NCBI GenBank assembly: GCA_017473905.1
Contig: JAFUJA010000016.1
Coordinates: 1 to 62,154, forward strand
Direction: 5' to 3'
DNA from: Lachnospiraceae bacterium
Lineage (GTDB): Bacteria; Bacillota; Clostridia; Lachnospirales; Lachnospiraceae
Length of the DNA: 62,154 nt
Shown here piece by piece: positions 1-8,060 of this stretch (its first letter is position 1; each line of letters starts with the position of its first letter). A program made the position numbers and the translations under genes. The notes beneath the pieces were generated by a model that did not search any database, had not been told where the DNA came from, and saw only the letters and a list, made by a program, of their open reading frames with translations.

Positions 1-269
1 CATACCTCTAATATGGTATCAGCTTTACTCGTTATTCTTCCACGTATCCTATAGTTAAATGTCTTACCTATTTTTTCAATATCTTCTTCTTGACTTTCAC
101 ACAAGATAACATCATTGATATCAAGACACTCTAAAGGATCTGATAAAGTATCCCCAATGTCGTAAACGCAAGGATGAGAAAAACATATCATACTATGACC
201 ATCACTAACAACGTTCAAAATAGCTTCTTTACTTTCTTCATCTAACCATTCAATCTCTTTTATGTACAT
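1..269 (-). CDS. Hypothetical protein, 3' end outside window (immunity-like)
   Basis: Open reading frame of at least 89 codons with no stop before the window edge. It starts at an ATG at 269 with GGAGAAATAGG upstream. The visible protein begins MYIKEIEWLDEESKEA, is acidic, and has no signal peptide or membrane segment. I do not recognise the family with certainty. Size, acidity and position beside another small acidic gene and short orphan coding fragments suggest an immunity-type protein of a contact-dependent or polymorphic toxin locus, but this is inference. The C-terminus cannot be judged. Confidence 0.6.
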   Translation of the reverse strand, partial: MYIKEIEWLDEESKEAILNVVSDGHSMICFSHPCVYDIGDTLSDPLECLDINDVILCESQEEDIEKIGKTFNYRIRGRITSKADTILEV

Positions 270-310
270 ATTATTCCTATTTCTCCAACATCCTCGATTC
301 TGTTTTTCAT

Positions 311-379
311 TTAAATATGATAGTCTACTTCTCCTGTCACGTGTCGTTGTAACATGGTCAATTTAAAATCTTTATTCAT
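311..379 (-). pseudogene. 22-codon orphan fragment (possible toxin C-terminal remnant)
   Basis: A short frame from an ATG at 379 ends TGEVDYHI. It has only a weak AGAGA ribosome site and lies directly ahead of the acidic gene that starts at 269. The repeat of the pattern 'short fragment, then small acidic gene' twice in 1 kb is the only reason to list it. It may be chance. Confidence 0.2.
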
Positions 380-499
380 CTATTCTCTGTGACGATTGAG
401 CCACGAAGAACATCTCCGATTCAGTGTTTGTGTTTAGGAATTAAGAAAATATTTCATCCCCATTTTGCGTGTCAATTTCACATGGGTATTTTGAGATCG

Positions 500-808
500 T
501 CATGAATAAAATATATCTTTCTGCTCCATGTAAGATGTCACTATGTCCTTTCTCAATTTGCATAGCATCTCTTCTTCCGGAATATTCAAATAATACAAAT
601 CTCCGTCCTCTAATACACCATTTGAAGCATCTTCCGCATTGTCTGCGTATTCAATGACAAATGCTTCCCTTGAGTTTAAGTATGTTATTTTACAATAACA
701 ATTATTATACACTAAGTAACGATATTGTTTTTTTCCTATAATCTCATTCTTAAACCCTAGTTCTAAAAAAATACTTTCTACTGTTTCCTTCAAAGTATTT
801 ATATCCAT
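500..808 (-). CDS. Small acidic hypothetical protein (102 aa), possible immunity protein
   Basis: The start is placed at the ATG at 808 (MDINTLKETVESIF), preceded by TAGGAGTAGAAAA. The longer frame upstream has no ribosome site. The protein is cytosolic, acidic and aromatic-rich, with a central EYADNAEDASNGVLEDGD segment and a C-terminal helix. The stop codon of the short upstream frame (819-947) overlaps this gene's Shine-Dalgarno, which implies tight translational coupling. The family is not securely recognised. The layout of short C-terminal-like fragment then small acidic protein resembles orphan toxin-tail/immunity cassettes. Function unproven. Confidence 0.6.
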   Translation of the reverse strand: MDINTLKETVESIFLELGFKNEIIGKKQYRYLVYNNCYCKITYLNSREAFVIEYADNAEDASNGVLEDGDLYYLNIPEEEMLCKLRKDIVTSYMEQKDIFYS

Positions 809-818
809 TTTTCTACTC

Positions 819-947
819 CTATTCGATGATATTTCCATCCAAATCAATTCGAATGGTTCCGATAAGTACGGAATCACTGCTTCGGTATATGGAAACTATA
901 TCATCCTGTGCATTTCGCGTAAAGAAGTATTTGGTTGTTTCATTGAT
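819..947 (-). pseudogene. 42-codon frame lacking a standard start codon
   Basis: A well-placed AAGGAGAAGA is followed by ATC-AAT-GAA and then an open frame ending RIDLDGNIIE and a TAG that overlaps the next gene's Shine-Dalgarno. The only nearby ATG is one base out of frame and gives a 15-residue peptide. Either a start codon has decayed from ATG to ATC, or this is the surviving tail of a larger protein such as a toxin C-terminus. Codon content looks protein-like (FFTRNAQDDIVSIYRSSD). Treated as a remnant. Confidence 0.35.
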
Positions 948-962
948 TCTTCTCCTTTTACA

Positions 963-995
963 TAAAAATAAGGTTGTGCGACTGCACAACCTTAT
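963..995 (-). terminator. Rho-independent terminator after dnaB
   Basis: Perfect inverted repeat with 12-bp arms (ATAAGGTTGTGC, loop of 4) at 968-995, followed on the minus strand by five T. It lies about 100 bp past the dnaB stop and ends the gdpP-rplI-dnaB transcription unit before the small left-edge genes. Confidence 0.85.
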
Positions 996-1095
996 ACATA
1001 ATAGCATATTAAAATCTAGTATTCAAAAATCTACTCCTGCTTCTCCACCTTAATCTGATTAACCTCTTCATTCAGGGAAAGCATCATGGCATTTT

Positions 1096-2424
1096 TTATT
1101 TCTCTTTATTCTTAAACTGGGTGTACTGAGGAATCCAAACGAGCTCAATGGTACCAATGGGGCCGTTACGCTGTTTTGCAATAATAATCTCGGAAATACC
1201 CTTCTGTTCACTGTCCTTATTGTAATAATCATCACGATAAATAAACATTACCACGTCCGCATCCTGCTCAATTGCTCCGGACTCTCGAAGGTCGGATAAC
1301 ATGGGTCTGTGATCCGGTCTCTTCTCTACTTCACGGCTCAACTGCGAAAGAGCAACCACCGGAACATTTAATTCTCTTGCCAGTGCTTTTAAGGAACGGG
1401 AAATATCAGAAACTTCCTGCTGTCTGGAATCGCTTTTACCGCTACCCGTCATAAGCTGTAAGTAGTCAATCATAATCATATCCAGGCCATGTTCCAGTTT
1501 GAATTTACGGCATTTGGAACGCAGCTCGGAGATACTGATGCTACCGGTATCATCAATGATAATCTTGGAATTACCTACTGCAACGGCACCTTCTACAAGC
1601 TGTGCCCATTCTTTGTCCGTCAGATTACCTGTACGCATATTCTGGGAGCTGACCATGGACTGCATCGCCAAAAGACGGTTTACCAACTGCTCCTTGGACA
1701 TTTCCAGACTGAACAGTGCAACACATTTATCGCTCTTTAAAGCCGAATTCAGGGCAATATTCAAAGCAAAGGCTGTTTTACCCATGGAAGGACGTGCAGC
1801 AATCAGAATCAGGTCAGAAGGCTGAAATCCGGCCGTAGAATAATCAAGGTCGGCAAATCCTGTAGGAATACCGGTAATGGAACCGGAAGTTCTTGCAGCT
1901 GCCTCAATCATATCCAGGGAATTCATAACGATTCTCTGAATAGGCACAAAGTCGCTTCCTTCTCTTCTTTGCACAACCTCAAAAATCTTTTTCTCGGTTA
2001 CCTCCATAATATCTTCCACTTCATCTTTACCGGCATAGCACATATCGGTAATTTCTTCCGTGGTACGAATCAGCTTACGCATAACTGCTTTTTCGTGGAC
2101 GATACGGGCATAATGTTTTACATTGGCGGAAGTAGGTACCGTGGTCACAATTTCCCTTACGTATTCAAGGCTGCTGACTTCGTCAGGCACATCTTTCTCC
2201 TTTAACTTATCCTGAAGGGTAACAAGATCCACAGACCGTCCCGCATTATTCAATTCTACAATGGCGTTAAAAATCACGCCATACTGTTTATTATAAAATT
2301 CTTCCCCGGTAATGATTTCCGAAGCCGTTGTAATCGCCTGCGCATCCATAATCATGGAGCCGAGAACAGACTGCTCCGCTTCGGGAGAATGGGGCAAAAT
2401 TCTTTTCAGAACTGCTTCATCCAT
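1096..2424 (-). CDS. dnaB: Replicative DNA helicase DnaB
   Basis: Hexameric 5'-3' helicase that unwinds DNA at the replication fork. The 442-residue length is normal for bacterial DnaB (DnaC of Bacillus). The N-terminal DnaB domain covers about residues 1-105 with start MDEAVLKRILPHSPEAEQ. The RecA-like domain has Walker A RPSMGKTA near 211-218, Walker B MIMIDYLQL near 315-323 and the DLRESGAIEQDAD motif near 370-385. No intein is present. It lies 22 bp behind rplI, the classic rplI-dnaB pairing, and ends the gdpP operon before the 968-995 terminator. Its ribosome site is weak, consistent with coupling to rplI. Confidence 0.97.
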   Translation of the reverse strand: MDEAVLKRILPHSPEAEQSVLGSMIMDAQAITTASEIITGEEFYNKQYGVIFNAIVELNNAGRSVDLVTLQDKLKEKDVPDEVSSLEYVREIVTTVPTSANVKHYARIVHEKAVMRKLIRTTEEITDMCYAGKDEVEDIMEVTEKKIFEVVQRREGSDFVPIQRIVMNSLDMIEAAARTSGSITGIPTGFADLDYSTAGFQPSDLILIAARPSMGKTAFALNIALNSALKSDKCVALFSLEMSKEQLVNRLLAMQSMVSSQNMRTGNLTDKEWAQLVEGAVAVGNSKIIIDDTGSISISELRSKCRKFKLEHGLDMIMIDYLQLMTGSGKSDSRQQEVSDISRSLKALARELNVPVVALSQLSREVEKRPDHRPMLSDLRESGAIEQDADVVMFIYRDDYYNKDSEQKGISEIIIAKQRNGPIGTIELVWIPQYTQFKNKEK

Positions 2425-2446
2425 GGTGTCTCATCTGCTTTCTACT

Positions 2447-2893
2447 TTATTTTGCATCTACCTCAACCTTAAGCTGTGCCGTTACTTTCGTGTGAAGCTT
2501 AACAGGCACATCAAAGCTGCCGGGATTCTTAATGGCATCCTTTAACTGGATTTTCTTTTTATCAATCTTTTTACCATACTGTTCTTCCAGCGCTGCAGAA
2601 ATTTCTTTGGCGGTTACAGAGCCAAAGGATCTGCCGTTTTCGCCGGCCTTAATGGTAAGGCAGACTTTCATTTTATCCATCTCTTCCGCAAGCTGTTTTG
2701 CCGCATCAAGCTGCTCTTTGGCAACTTTCTCTTCGTTGGCTTTCTGAAGTTTTAAATCGTTCATATTGGAACCATTTGCTTCGATTCCTACTTTTTTAGG
2801 AAGGATAAAATTACGTGCGTATCCATCGCTTACTTCTACGAGGTCGCCTTTTTTACCCAACGCTTTTACATCCTGTAATAAAATAACTTTCAT
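2447..2893 (-). CDS. rplI: 50S ribosomal protein L9
   Basis: L9 binds domain V of 23S rRNA and helps maintain reading frame. The 148 residues match the family. The N-terminal globular domain begins MKVILLQDVKALGKKGD and carries the GYARNFILPK signature at about 24-33. A long connecting helix (about 41-75) leads to the C-terminal domain. GCAGGAG upstream fixes the start at 2893. It sits 21 bp after gdpP and 22 bp before dnaB, an arrangement conserved in Firmicutes. Confidence 0.98.
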   Translation of the reverse strand: MKVILLQDVKALGKKGDLVEVSDGYARNFILPKKVGIEANGSNMNDLKLQKANEEKVAKEQLDAAKQLAEEMDKMKVCLTIKAGENGRSFGSVTAKEISAALEEQYGKKIDKKKIQLKDAIKNPGSFDVPVKLHTKVTAQLKVEVDAK

Positions 2894-2914
2894 TGTTTTC
2901 TCCTGCTTTCAATT

Positions 2915-4960
2915 CTAGATTTCTTTGTTGGCAATCATTTCGTCCAAAGTGTCCTGAAGCTTCTTGATTGCCTCTTCCAGGGTAATTCCTTCAAACTGGG
3001 CACCTGCGATATTCATATGACCGCCACCGCCAAGTTTCTCCGTTACTACCTGAACGTTAAGTTCATCAATGGAACGGGCACTTAAGTAAATTTTGCCCTG
3101 ATAATCGGTGAAGACAAAGCTTGCCTTTACACCGTTAATATTCAATAATTCGTTGGCTGCCTGTGCCGCCACAATGGTAGGACTCTGACAACCGTAACCG
3201 TCACAGGAAGAGATTGCGTAATCATTCCTGTAAATCATGGAATCACGGATTGTTTTTGCCTTTGCCATATATTCAGAAGCATCTTCCCTGAAGAGTTTAC
3301 GTACTCTTGTAAGGTCTGCGCCGCATCTCTTTAAAAATGCCGCCGCTTCAAAGGTTCTTACACCGGTTTTGGTTACGAAATTATTGGTATCCACAACCAT
3401 ACCTGCATAAATGCAGTCTGCCTCAAAGCCTTTTACCTTGGCTCCCGTATCTACGTACTGAAGAATTTCGGCAACCATTTCACAGGCTGAAGACGCATAA
3501 GGCTCCACATAGGAAAGTGTAGCATTTTCAATGGTTTCGCTACCCTGACGATGATGGTCAAGTACCACAATCGCCTTACAGCATTTCAACAAATCCGGAC
3601 ATTCCGTAATGGAAGGTTTATTAATATCCACGACAACCAAAACCGCATTATTACCTACAAGCTCCAATGCTCTCTGACTGCTTACAATCGTATCTTCCTC
3701 GTAATCGGGAATCTGCTTATATAAGTCCACAATAGGCTTCAGTGACTGGGTAACATCGTTCATAACGATATGTGCTTTACGCTGCATGGAACGGGCAATG
3801 GTAGCAATACCTACGGCTGCACCAAAGCTGTCCACATCGGGAATTCTGTGACCCATTACAAAAACCTGATCCTTGGTAGTAAGAATCTCCTGTAATGCCT
3901 GCGCTTTTACACGGGCTTTTACACGGGTGCTCTTTTCCACCTGCTGGCTCTTACCGCCGAAATACTGAATGGAACCGGGCGCTTTTACCACCGCCTGATC
4001 ACCGCCGCGTCCCAAGGCAAGGTCAAGAGAAGCTCTCGCAAACTCCATATTCTGGCTGTAACTCAATCCGCCAAGACCAATACCGATACTTAAAGTAACC
4101 GCTCTTTCGTTACCGATGCTTACGGTTTTAACATCTTCAAGAATATCAAATTTACCTTCTTTTAACTGGGTAACGGCTTTTTTACGGAGAATAAGAAGAT
4201 ACTTATCCTTCTCCAGTTTACGCACAATACCATCCACGGAGGCAATATATTTGCTGATTTTACGATCAATCAAAGCAAGAAGCAGTGAACGGCGCACATC
4301 CTCTACCGCTTCCAGCACTTCCTCGTAATTATCCAGATATAACATACCAACCGCAAGGCTCTGGTCGTCATTTTCCCGCAAGGCAATTTTTAACGCAGTT
4401 TCATCAAAAAGATAAATTCCAATCAGATAATCCGCTTTGCCTTCCGTATCCACCAGCTTGCTGTGTTCAAGCATATCAGTCAAACTGATTCGTTTCATTT
4501 TACACAGAAATTCTTTAGACTGATAGGAAAATTCCACCTGACTTTCTGCTTCTTCCTTGGGGAATTTGTCCTTGGTCAAGGATGTAAAAACAGATGAAAT
4601 CGGCTTGTGCATGGGCTTTTCTTCTCCCATAAGGCGATCGAATTCTCCGTTGCTCCAGACAATCTTGCCGGACTCATCCACCAGTGCATGGGGAAGTTCC
4701 AGCTCACGCAACAGGCGGCTTTGCACCTGTCCGTACTCCGTCGCAAAGCTCACCAGCTCCTCAATATACAGCTGACGGCTTTTTAAATACAACAGAATAA
4801 CACAGATAAAATATCCGATCAGAAAAACAGTAATCGGAATTCCTGCGCGGTAATCATAAAAGTAAATACCAATATTGATAAGGGAAAGCAAAACACCAAG
4901 CAGAAATATAATATTCCACATGATTTTAATTTTCCCTTTCATTTTTGCTTTTTTTGCCAT
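2915..4960 (-). CDS. gdpP: Cyclic-di-AMP phosphodiesterase GdpP (YybT family)
   Basis: Membrane-bound DHH/DHHA1 enzyme that hydrolyses c-di-AMP to pApA and so affects potassium and osmotic balance and cell-wall stress. At 681 residues it has the usual architecture: two membrane helices (about 14-31 and 40-58), a PAS-like domain (about 85-190), a degenerate GGDEF domain (about 200-335, with no intact GGDEF sequence), then DHH catalysis with GHRIPDVDSFG near 370 and VLDHHRQG near 466, and the C-terminal GGGGHMNIAG. GAGG ahead of ATG 4960 supports the start. It heads the gdpP-rplI-dnaB operon. Confidence 0.95.
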   Translation of the reverse strand: MAKKAKMKGKIKIMWNIIFLLGVLLSLINIGIYFYDYRAGIPITVFLIGYFICVILLYLKSRQLYIEELVSFATEYGQVQSRLLRELELPHALVDESGKIVWSNGEFDRLMGEEKPMHKPISSVFTSLTKDKFPKEEAESQVEFSYQSKEFLCKMKRISLTDMLEHSKLVDTEGKADYLIGIYLFDETALKIALRENDDQSLAVGMLYLDNYEEVLEAVEDVRRSLLLALIDRKISKYIASVDGIVRKLEKDKYLLILRKKAVTQLKEGKFDILEDVKTVSIGNERAVTLSIGIGLGGLSYSQNMEFARASLDLALGRGGDQAVVKAPGSIQYFGGKSQQVEKSTRVKARVKAQALQEILTTKDQVFVMGHRIPDVDSFGAAVGIATIARSMQRKAHIVMNDVTQSLKPIVDLYKQIPDYEEDTIVSSQRALELVGNNAVLVVVDINKPSITECPDLLKCCKAIVVLDHHRQGSETIENATLSYVEPYASSACEMVAEILQYVDTGAKVKGFEADCIYAGMVVDTNNFVTKTGVRTFEAAAFLKRCGADLTRVRKLFREDASEYMAKAKTIRDSMIYRNDYAISSCDGYGCQSPTIVAAQAANELLNINGVKASFVFTDYQGKIYLSARSIDELNVQVVTEKLGGGGHMNIAGAQFEGITLEEAIKKLQDTLDEMIANKEI

Positions 4961-5029
4961 GTTTTCCTCACATTATAAAAGATATACATTCCCCCGAAGG
5001 GAAAAACCCCATTTACTCCCATTTTTATG

Positions 5030-5058
5030 ATTATACCATTTTCCGCGAAGAACTTCCA
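5030..5058 (-). promoter_or_regulatory. Candidate promoter of gdpP-rplI-dnaB
   Basis: On the minus strand an extended -10 element TGGTATAAT has its TATAAT at 5030-5035, about 70 bp before the gdpP start. The -35 region is weak, as is common with extended -10 promoters. Confidence 0.55.
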
Positions 5059-5145
5059 TAACATTATTTGGGTTTAAAAGCGGATGTAAAGTCTATATTT
5101 AGGGGTTGACAAGTCAGGTATTTTTAAATTATGTCCAATTGGCAT

Positions 5146-5194
5146 GTACAAAAAAGAGTAATCAAAATAATTGTATTATTCTGATTACTCTTTT
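5146..5194 (-). terminator. Rho-independent terminator of the lipoprotein gene
   Basis: Inverted repeat AAAAGAGTAATCA (5152-5164) with TGATTACTCTTTT (5182-5194), followed on the minus strand by a run of T. It lies about 50 bp beyond the stop of the lipoprotein gene and separates it from gdpP. Confidence 0.85.
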
Positions 5195-5246
5195 CTACCA
5201 ATTAAATTTGTACCTATTTTAATCTACTTTCTTAATGTTACCAAAA

Positions 5247-6407
5247 TCACTGTAACCAATCAGGTGTATTTTCCGGATCAACTACATCAGCATAATTGAA
5301 AGATTCCTCTTCTTCATAGTTGTTGCTGTCGCTACTGTGATTATTACTATTGAGGCGCGCTTCTTTGATAAGATCCATTAACTCATCAAAAGGCATATTC
5401 GCAATTTCTTCCTTTGATAAACCTAATAAAACTGAGTAATACTCAAAATCCTGCTCAGCAAGTTTATCTTTTCCTAATACCACATCAGAAGCAGGAACTT
5501 CTGTTATAGGTTGCTCCGTTTCTGTTGTAGTAACTTCTTCCTGTGCAACTGTATTCTGTTCTGAAGATTCCAGTCTTAAAAATTTGGAATATTCACTAAA
5601 TAAATCTTCAAAATTTCCCGTTTCTTCTTTTCTATCCGCTGCCCATCTATCTATAAACATAAAAACCAGTCCATCATAATCAATCGGAACATGAATGTAA
5701 AAATCCGTTATTTGGGTATATATAGTACCGAAATCATTCCATTCCCCCTTTATTTTTTCCGTATATTGTTCATATCCATCATATTCCTTGCCGTTATAAT
5801 TAATAATCTGATTTTCAAAAAATTCTTCTGTTGTGTAATAGTCCATCATCGCCATGGAAAATCCCCACATTCCATATTGGCGAACATTAGAATCAGAATA
5901 TACTACCTTTACTCTAAAATATCGCCATTCATATCCCTCTGAAGCAGCTTGTCCATTATACGCATCTACAATTTTATAATCAGAAACTGTCATATTGCCA
6001 TAAGTTGTCATTTCCGGATTGGTTTTACACGGCGAAGGGAATTTCATTGCATCATCCCATGCCATATCACACACAAGTCCTCTTTCCTCAAATTCCGCTT
6101 TCAAAGCTTCCCCTATATATGCACCGCAAACAGAGCAGGCAGCCGGCTGCTGATAATTCGGTTCTGTGCCGATTATGTGTTCCAGGGCCACCCCTTCAAA
6201 TTCACCACAGACACTACAGGTTTTGGGCGCCGTACAGCTAGCCTCCATCCATGCATGCCCCAAAGCAGTCCCTTCTGTAACTCCACAATCAGTACAAGTT
6301 TTAGGCGTAGTACAATTTGCATCTGTAAAAGTATGTTCGTGACCGCAAGCAGTCATTGACGCAATTGTAATAACCATTAAACCAATTAAAACTAATTTTC
6401 TCTTCAT
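5247..6407 (-). CDS. Lipoprotein with N-terminal Cys-pair repeats
   Basis: The start is ATG 6407, ten bases after AAGGAG; the ATG three codons upstream is too close to that site. A lipobox (SMTAC, Cys about 21) follows a hydrophobic signal. Three tandem C-x(2)-C repeats of the CTTPKTCTDCG / CTAPKTCSVCG type occupy about residues 30-100. A larger domain of unknown function (about 110-270) has YxY-rich strands, followed by an acidic Thr/Glu-rich linker and a short C-terminal helix-rich piece (EYYSVLLGLSKEEIANMP) with an Asn/Ser tail. The same Cys-pair module recurs in the giant protein at 9844-16794. The promoter carries XRE-type operators, so expression is probably controlled by the divergent repressor. 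Function unknown. Confidence 0.85.
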   Translation of the reverse strand: MKRKLVLIGLMVITIASMTACGHEHTFTDANCTTPKTCTDCGVTEGTALGHAWMEASCTAPKTCSVCGEFEGVALEHIIGTEPNYQQPAACSVCGAYIGEALKAEFEERGLVCDMAWDDAMKFPSPCKTNPEMTTYGNMTVSDYKIVDAYNGQAASEGYEWRYFRVKVVYSDSNVRQYGMWGFSMAMMDYYTTEEFFENQIINYNGKEYDGYEQYTEKIKGEWNDFGTIYTQITDFYIHVPIDYDGLVFMFIDRWAADRKEETGNFEDLFSEYSKFLRLESSEQNTVAQEEVTTTETEQPITEVPASDVVLGKDKLAEQDFEYYSVLLGLSKEEIANMPFDELMDLIKEARLNSNNHSSDSNNYEEEESFNYADVVDPENTPDWLQ

Positions 6408-6445
6408 AATGTGCATTCTCCTTATATAATTCTGTCATCCTGCAT

Positions 6446-6474
6446 ATTATAACGCTATCAGTGTTTTTAGTCAA
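6446..6474 (-). promoter_or_regulatory. SigA promoter of the lipoprotein gene
   Basis: On the minus strand TTGACT (6469-6474), a spacer of exactly 17 bp, and TATAAT (6446-6451). Operator copy 1 (6451-6465) fills the spacer, so a bound repressor would block polymerase. Confidence 0.85.
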
Positions 6475-6516
6475 CTCTTTCAGTGTTTTATCAAAACGCC
6501 ATAAGTGTTATATGCT
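6451..6516. promoter_or_regulatory. Three phased 22-bp operator repeats between divergent genes
   Basis: Imperfect palindromes AACGCTATCAGTGTT (6451-6465), AACTCTTTCAGTGTT (6473-6487) and AACGCCATAAGTGTT (6495-6509) recur at exactly 22-bp intervals, about two helical turns. Half-sites approximate AACrCT / AGyGTT. A further half-site, GAGTGT, lies at 6537-6542. Position and symmetry fit binding by the adjacent XRE repressor. Confidence 0.8.
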
Positions 6517-6548
6517 ACTTTACAATGAGTGTAGGAGGTGTACACAGT

Positions 6549-6845
6549 ATGATAAAAGATTTACCCTTAAAATTAAAAGAATTGAGGACATTAAGCAACT
6601 TATCCCAGAAGGATGTGGCACATAAATTGAACGTTTCTCCTTCTATCATCAGCGGGTATGAAACCGGCGAACGGACTCCCAGTCTGGAAAATCTCCTTGC
6701 TCTGTCCTACCTTTACAAATGCACCACCGACTATCTACTGGGCAAGACAAACTCTACACCTAAGATAACCTTAGATACCGATAACTTAACCACTGAACAA
6801 ATTCATGCGTTACAATCCCTTATTAAAACAATAAAACCTCATTAA
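6549..6845 (+). CDS. XRE-family transcriptional regulator
   Basis: Small cytosolic repressor-like protein of 98 residues. ATG 6549 follows AGGAGGTG by eight bases; the longer frame upstream overlaps the operators and is unlikely. The helix-turn-helix spans about residues 8-62 (LKLKELRTLSNLSQKDVAHKL, then SPSIISGYETGERTPSLE), followed by LYKCTTDYLLG, typical of Cro/C1-type HTH proteins. The short tail (about 70-98) has no sensor domain. It diverges from the lipoprotein gene across three operators, so autoregulation plus control of the lipoprotein is the simplest reading. Confidence 0.9.
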   Translation: MIKDLPLKLKELRTLSNLSQKDVAHKLNVSPSIISGYETGERTPSLENLLALSYLYKCTTDYLLGKTNSTPKITLDTDNLTTEQIHALQSLIKTIKPH

Positions 6846-6880
6846 AAAACCCCTGAGTTTACACTCAGGGGCTTCCTTTT
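6845..6880. terminator. Bidirectional terminator between xre and rpsR
   Basis: Stem CCCCTGAGT (6850-6858) / ACTCAGGGG (6863-6871), flanked by six T on the minus strand and a T-rich run on the plus strand. It can end both the converging regulator gene and the rpsF-ssb-rpsR operon. Confidence 0.9.
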
Positions 6881-6884
6881 AAAA

Positions 6885-7148
6885 TTAATCCTGTACGTAA
6901 GGCATAAGTGCAACGTGACGAGCTCTCTTGATAGCTACGGTCAGTGCTCTCTGATGCTTAGCGCAGTTTCCGGTAATTCTTCTGGGAAGAATCTTACCTC
7001 TTTCGGATACGTATCTCTTTAACTTAGCTGTATCCTTGTAATCAATTACATTATCCTTGCCACAGAATACGCAAACTTTCTTTCTTCTGCGAATTCCGCC
7101 TTTTCTCTTCATGGGAGAATCGGATTTATCTGCTTTCACAAATGCCAT
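6885..7148 (-). CDS. rpsR: 30S ribosomal protein S18
   Basis: Small-subunit protein that pairs with S6 on 16S rRNA. At 87 residues it has the C+ (zinc-type) form with CVFC near 26-29 and a later C near 62 in NCAKHQR, and the conserved [18 protein letters not shown] core. It is last in the rpsF-ssb-rpsR operon, 28 bp behind ssb, and ends at a strong bidirectional terminator. Confidence 0.98.
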   Translation of the reverse strand: MAFVKADKSDSPMKRKGGIRRRKKVCVFCGKDNVIDYKDTAKLKRYVSERGKILPRRITGNCAKHQRALTVAIKRARHVALMPYVQD

Positions 7149-7176
7149 AATATTGCCTCCTATCTAAAAAACGTTC

Positions 7177-7620
7177 CTAGGTGAAGGGCAGCTCACTGTC
7201 AATTCCATCAGCCATGCTCATGAAATCATCATCTGCAGCCACGGGAGCTTCTCTACGGAATCCACCGTTTCCACCTGCAAAGTTTCCGTCGCCTGAGCTG
7301 TTCTTGCTCTCAGCGAATTCCTGGTCTTCTGCCACAACATCAGTTGTGTATACCTTCTGACCATCCTTGTTAGTGTAACTTCCGGTCTGGATACGACCGG
7401 TAACCAATACCTTGGTTCCCTTATGAAGATACTTCTCGGCAAATTCTCCGGCTTTTCCGAATGCTACAATATTGATAAAATCAGTACTGTTTTCTTCGTT
7501 TCTGGAAAATCTTCTGTCCACTGCAAGTGAATATCTTGCAATCGCAGTAGCGTTTTCGCCCTGGGAATATCTCACTTCAGGATCCCTCGTCAAACGACCC
7601 ATAAGAATTACTTTATTCAT
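7177..7620 (-). CDS. ssb: Single-stranded DNA-binding protein
   Basis: Coats single-stranded DNA during replication and repair and recruits partners through its C-terminal tip. At 147 residues, the OB-fold covers about 1-105 (MNKVILMGRLTRDPEVRYSQ start), followed by a Gly/Asn-rich flexible linker. The tail reads DSELPFT: the usual terminal Pro-Phe is followed by one extra Thr before TAG, which is unusual because partners normally recognise a free C-terminal Phe. It lies between rpsF and rpsR, the standard order. Confidence 0.97.
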   Translation of the reverse strand: MNKVILMGRLTRDPEVRYSQGENATAIARYSLAVDRRFSRNEENSTDFINIVAFGKAGEFAEKYLHKGTKVLVTGRIQTGSYTNKDGQKVYTTDVVAEDQEFAESKNSSGDGNFAGGNGGFRREAPVAADDDFMSMADGIDSELPFT

Positions 7621-7634
7621 ATTATTCCTACTTT

Positions 7635-7925
7635 CTATTCTTCGTCCTGTCTAACGACTAAGTATCTGAGAACGTTGTCCATAATACGAACACGGCTCTC
7701 AAGTTCTGCAGGAGCAGATGCTTCAGCGTCGAACTGGATGAAATAGTAGTAACCTTCACGCATTTTCTGGATTTCGTAAGCAAGTCTCTTCTTGCCCTGT
7801 TCATCCACATTTGTGATTGTTCCACCGAATCTTTCGATATAAGCCTTGCACTTGTCTACAACTGCAGCTCTTTCATCATCTTCGATCTTAGCATTGACAA
7901 CAACAGCTAATTCATACTTGTTCAT
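7635..7925 (-). CDS. rpsF: 30S ribosomal protein S6
   Basis: Binds S18 and the central domain of 16S rRNA. The start is ATG 7925 (MNKYELAVVVNAKIEDDER) with AAGGAGGTAACAAGC in front; the longer in-frame extension lacks a ribosome site. The 96 residues contain the ferredoxin-like fold signatures KKRLAYEIQKMREGYYYFIQF and a C-terminal VLRYLVVR. First gene of the rpsF-ssb-rpsR operon, whose leader lies in 7926-8050. Confidence 0.97.
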   Translation of the reverse strand: MNKYELAVVVNAKIEDDERAAVVDKCKAYIERFGGTITNVDEQGKKRLAYEIQKMREGYYYFIQFDAEASAPAELESRVRIMDNVLRYLVVRQDEE

Positions 7926-8060
7926 GCTTGTTACCTCCTTTTGGTCTCTGGCCCCCTCATTGGGAAGGAGCAAGGAATTTTATTACATCACAATTTAGAA
8001 TCTTAACACACTTTCCCGGGTGTTTCAAGTACTTTTTTCATTTTATAAAAAAGAGTTTTT

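Noticed and set aside
1031-1087. 18-codon minus-strand frame between dnaB and its terminator
   Set aside because: Coding-like composition but no ribosome site, and too short to separate from chance.
5106-5134. Plus-strand TTGACA-17-TTATGT promoter-like sequence
   Set aside because: No plus-strand gene follows; a transcript would meet a terminator within about 20 bp.
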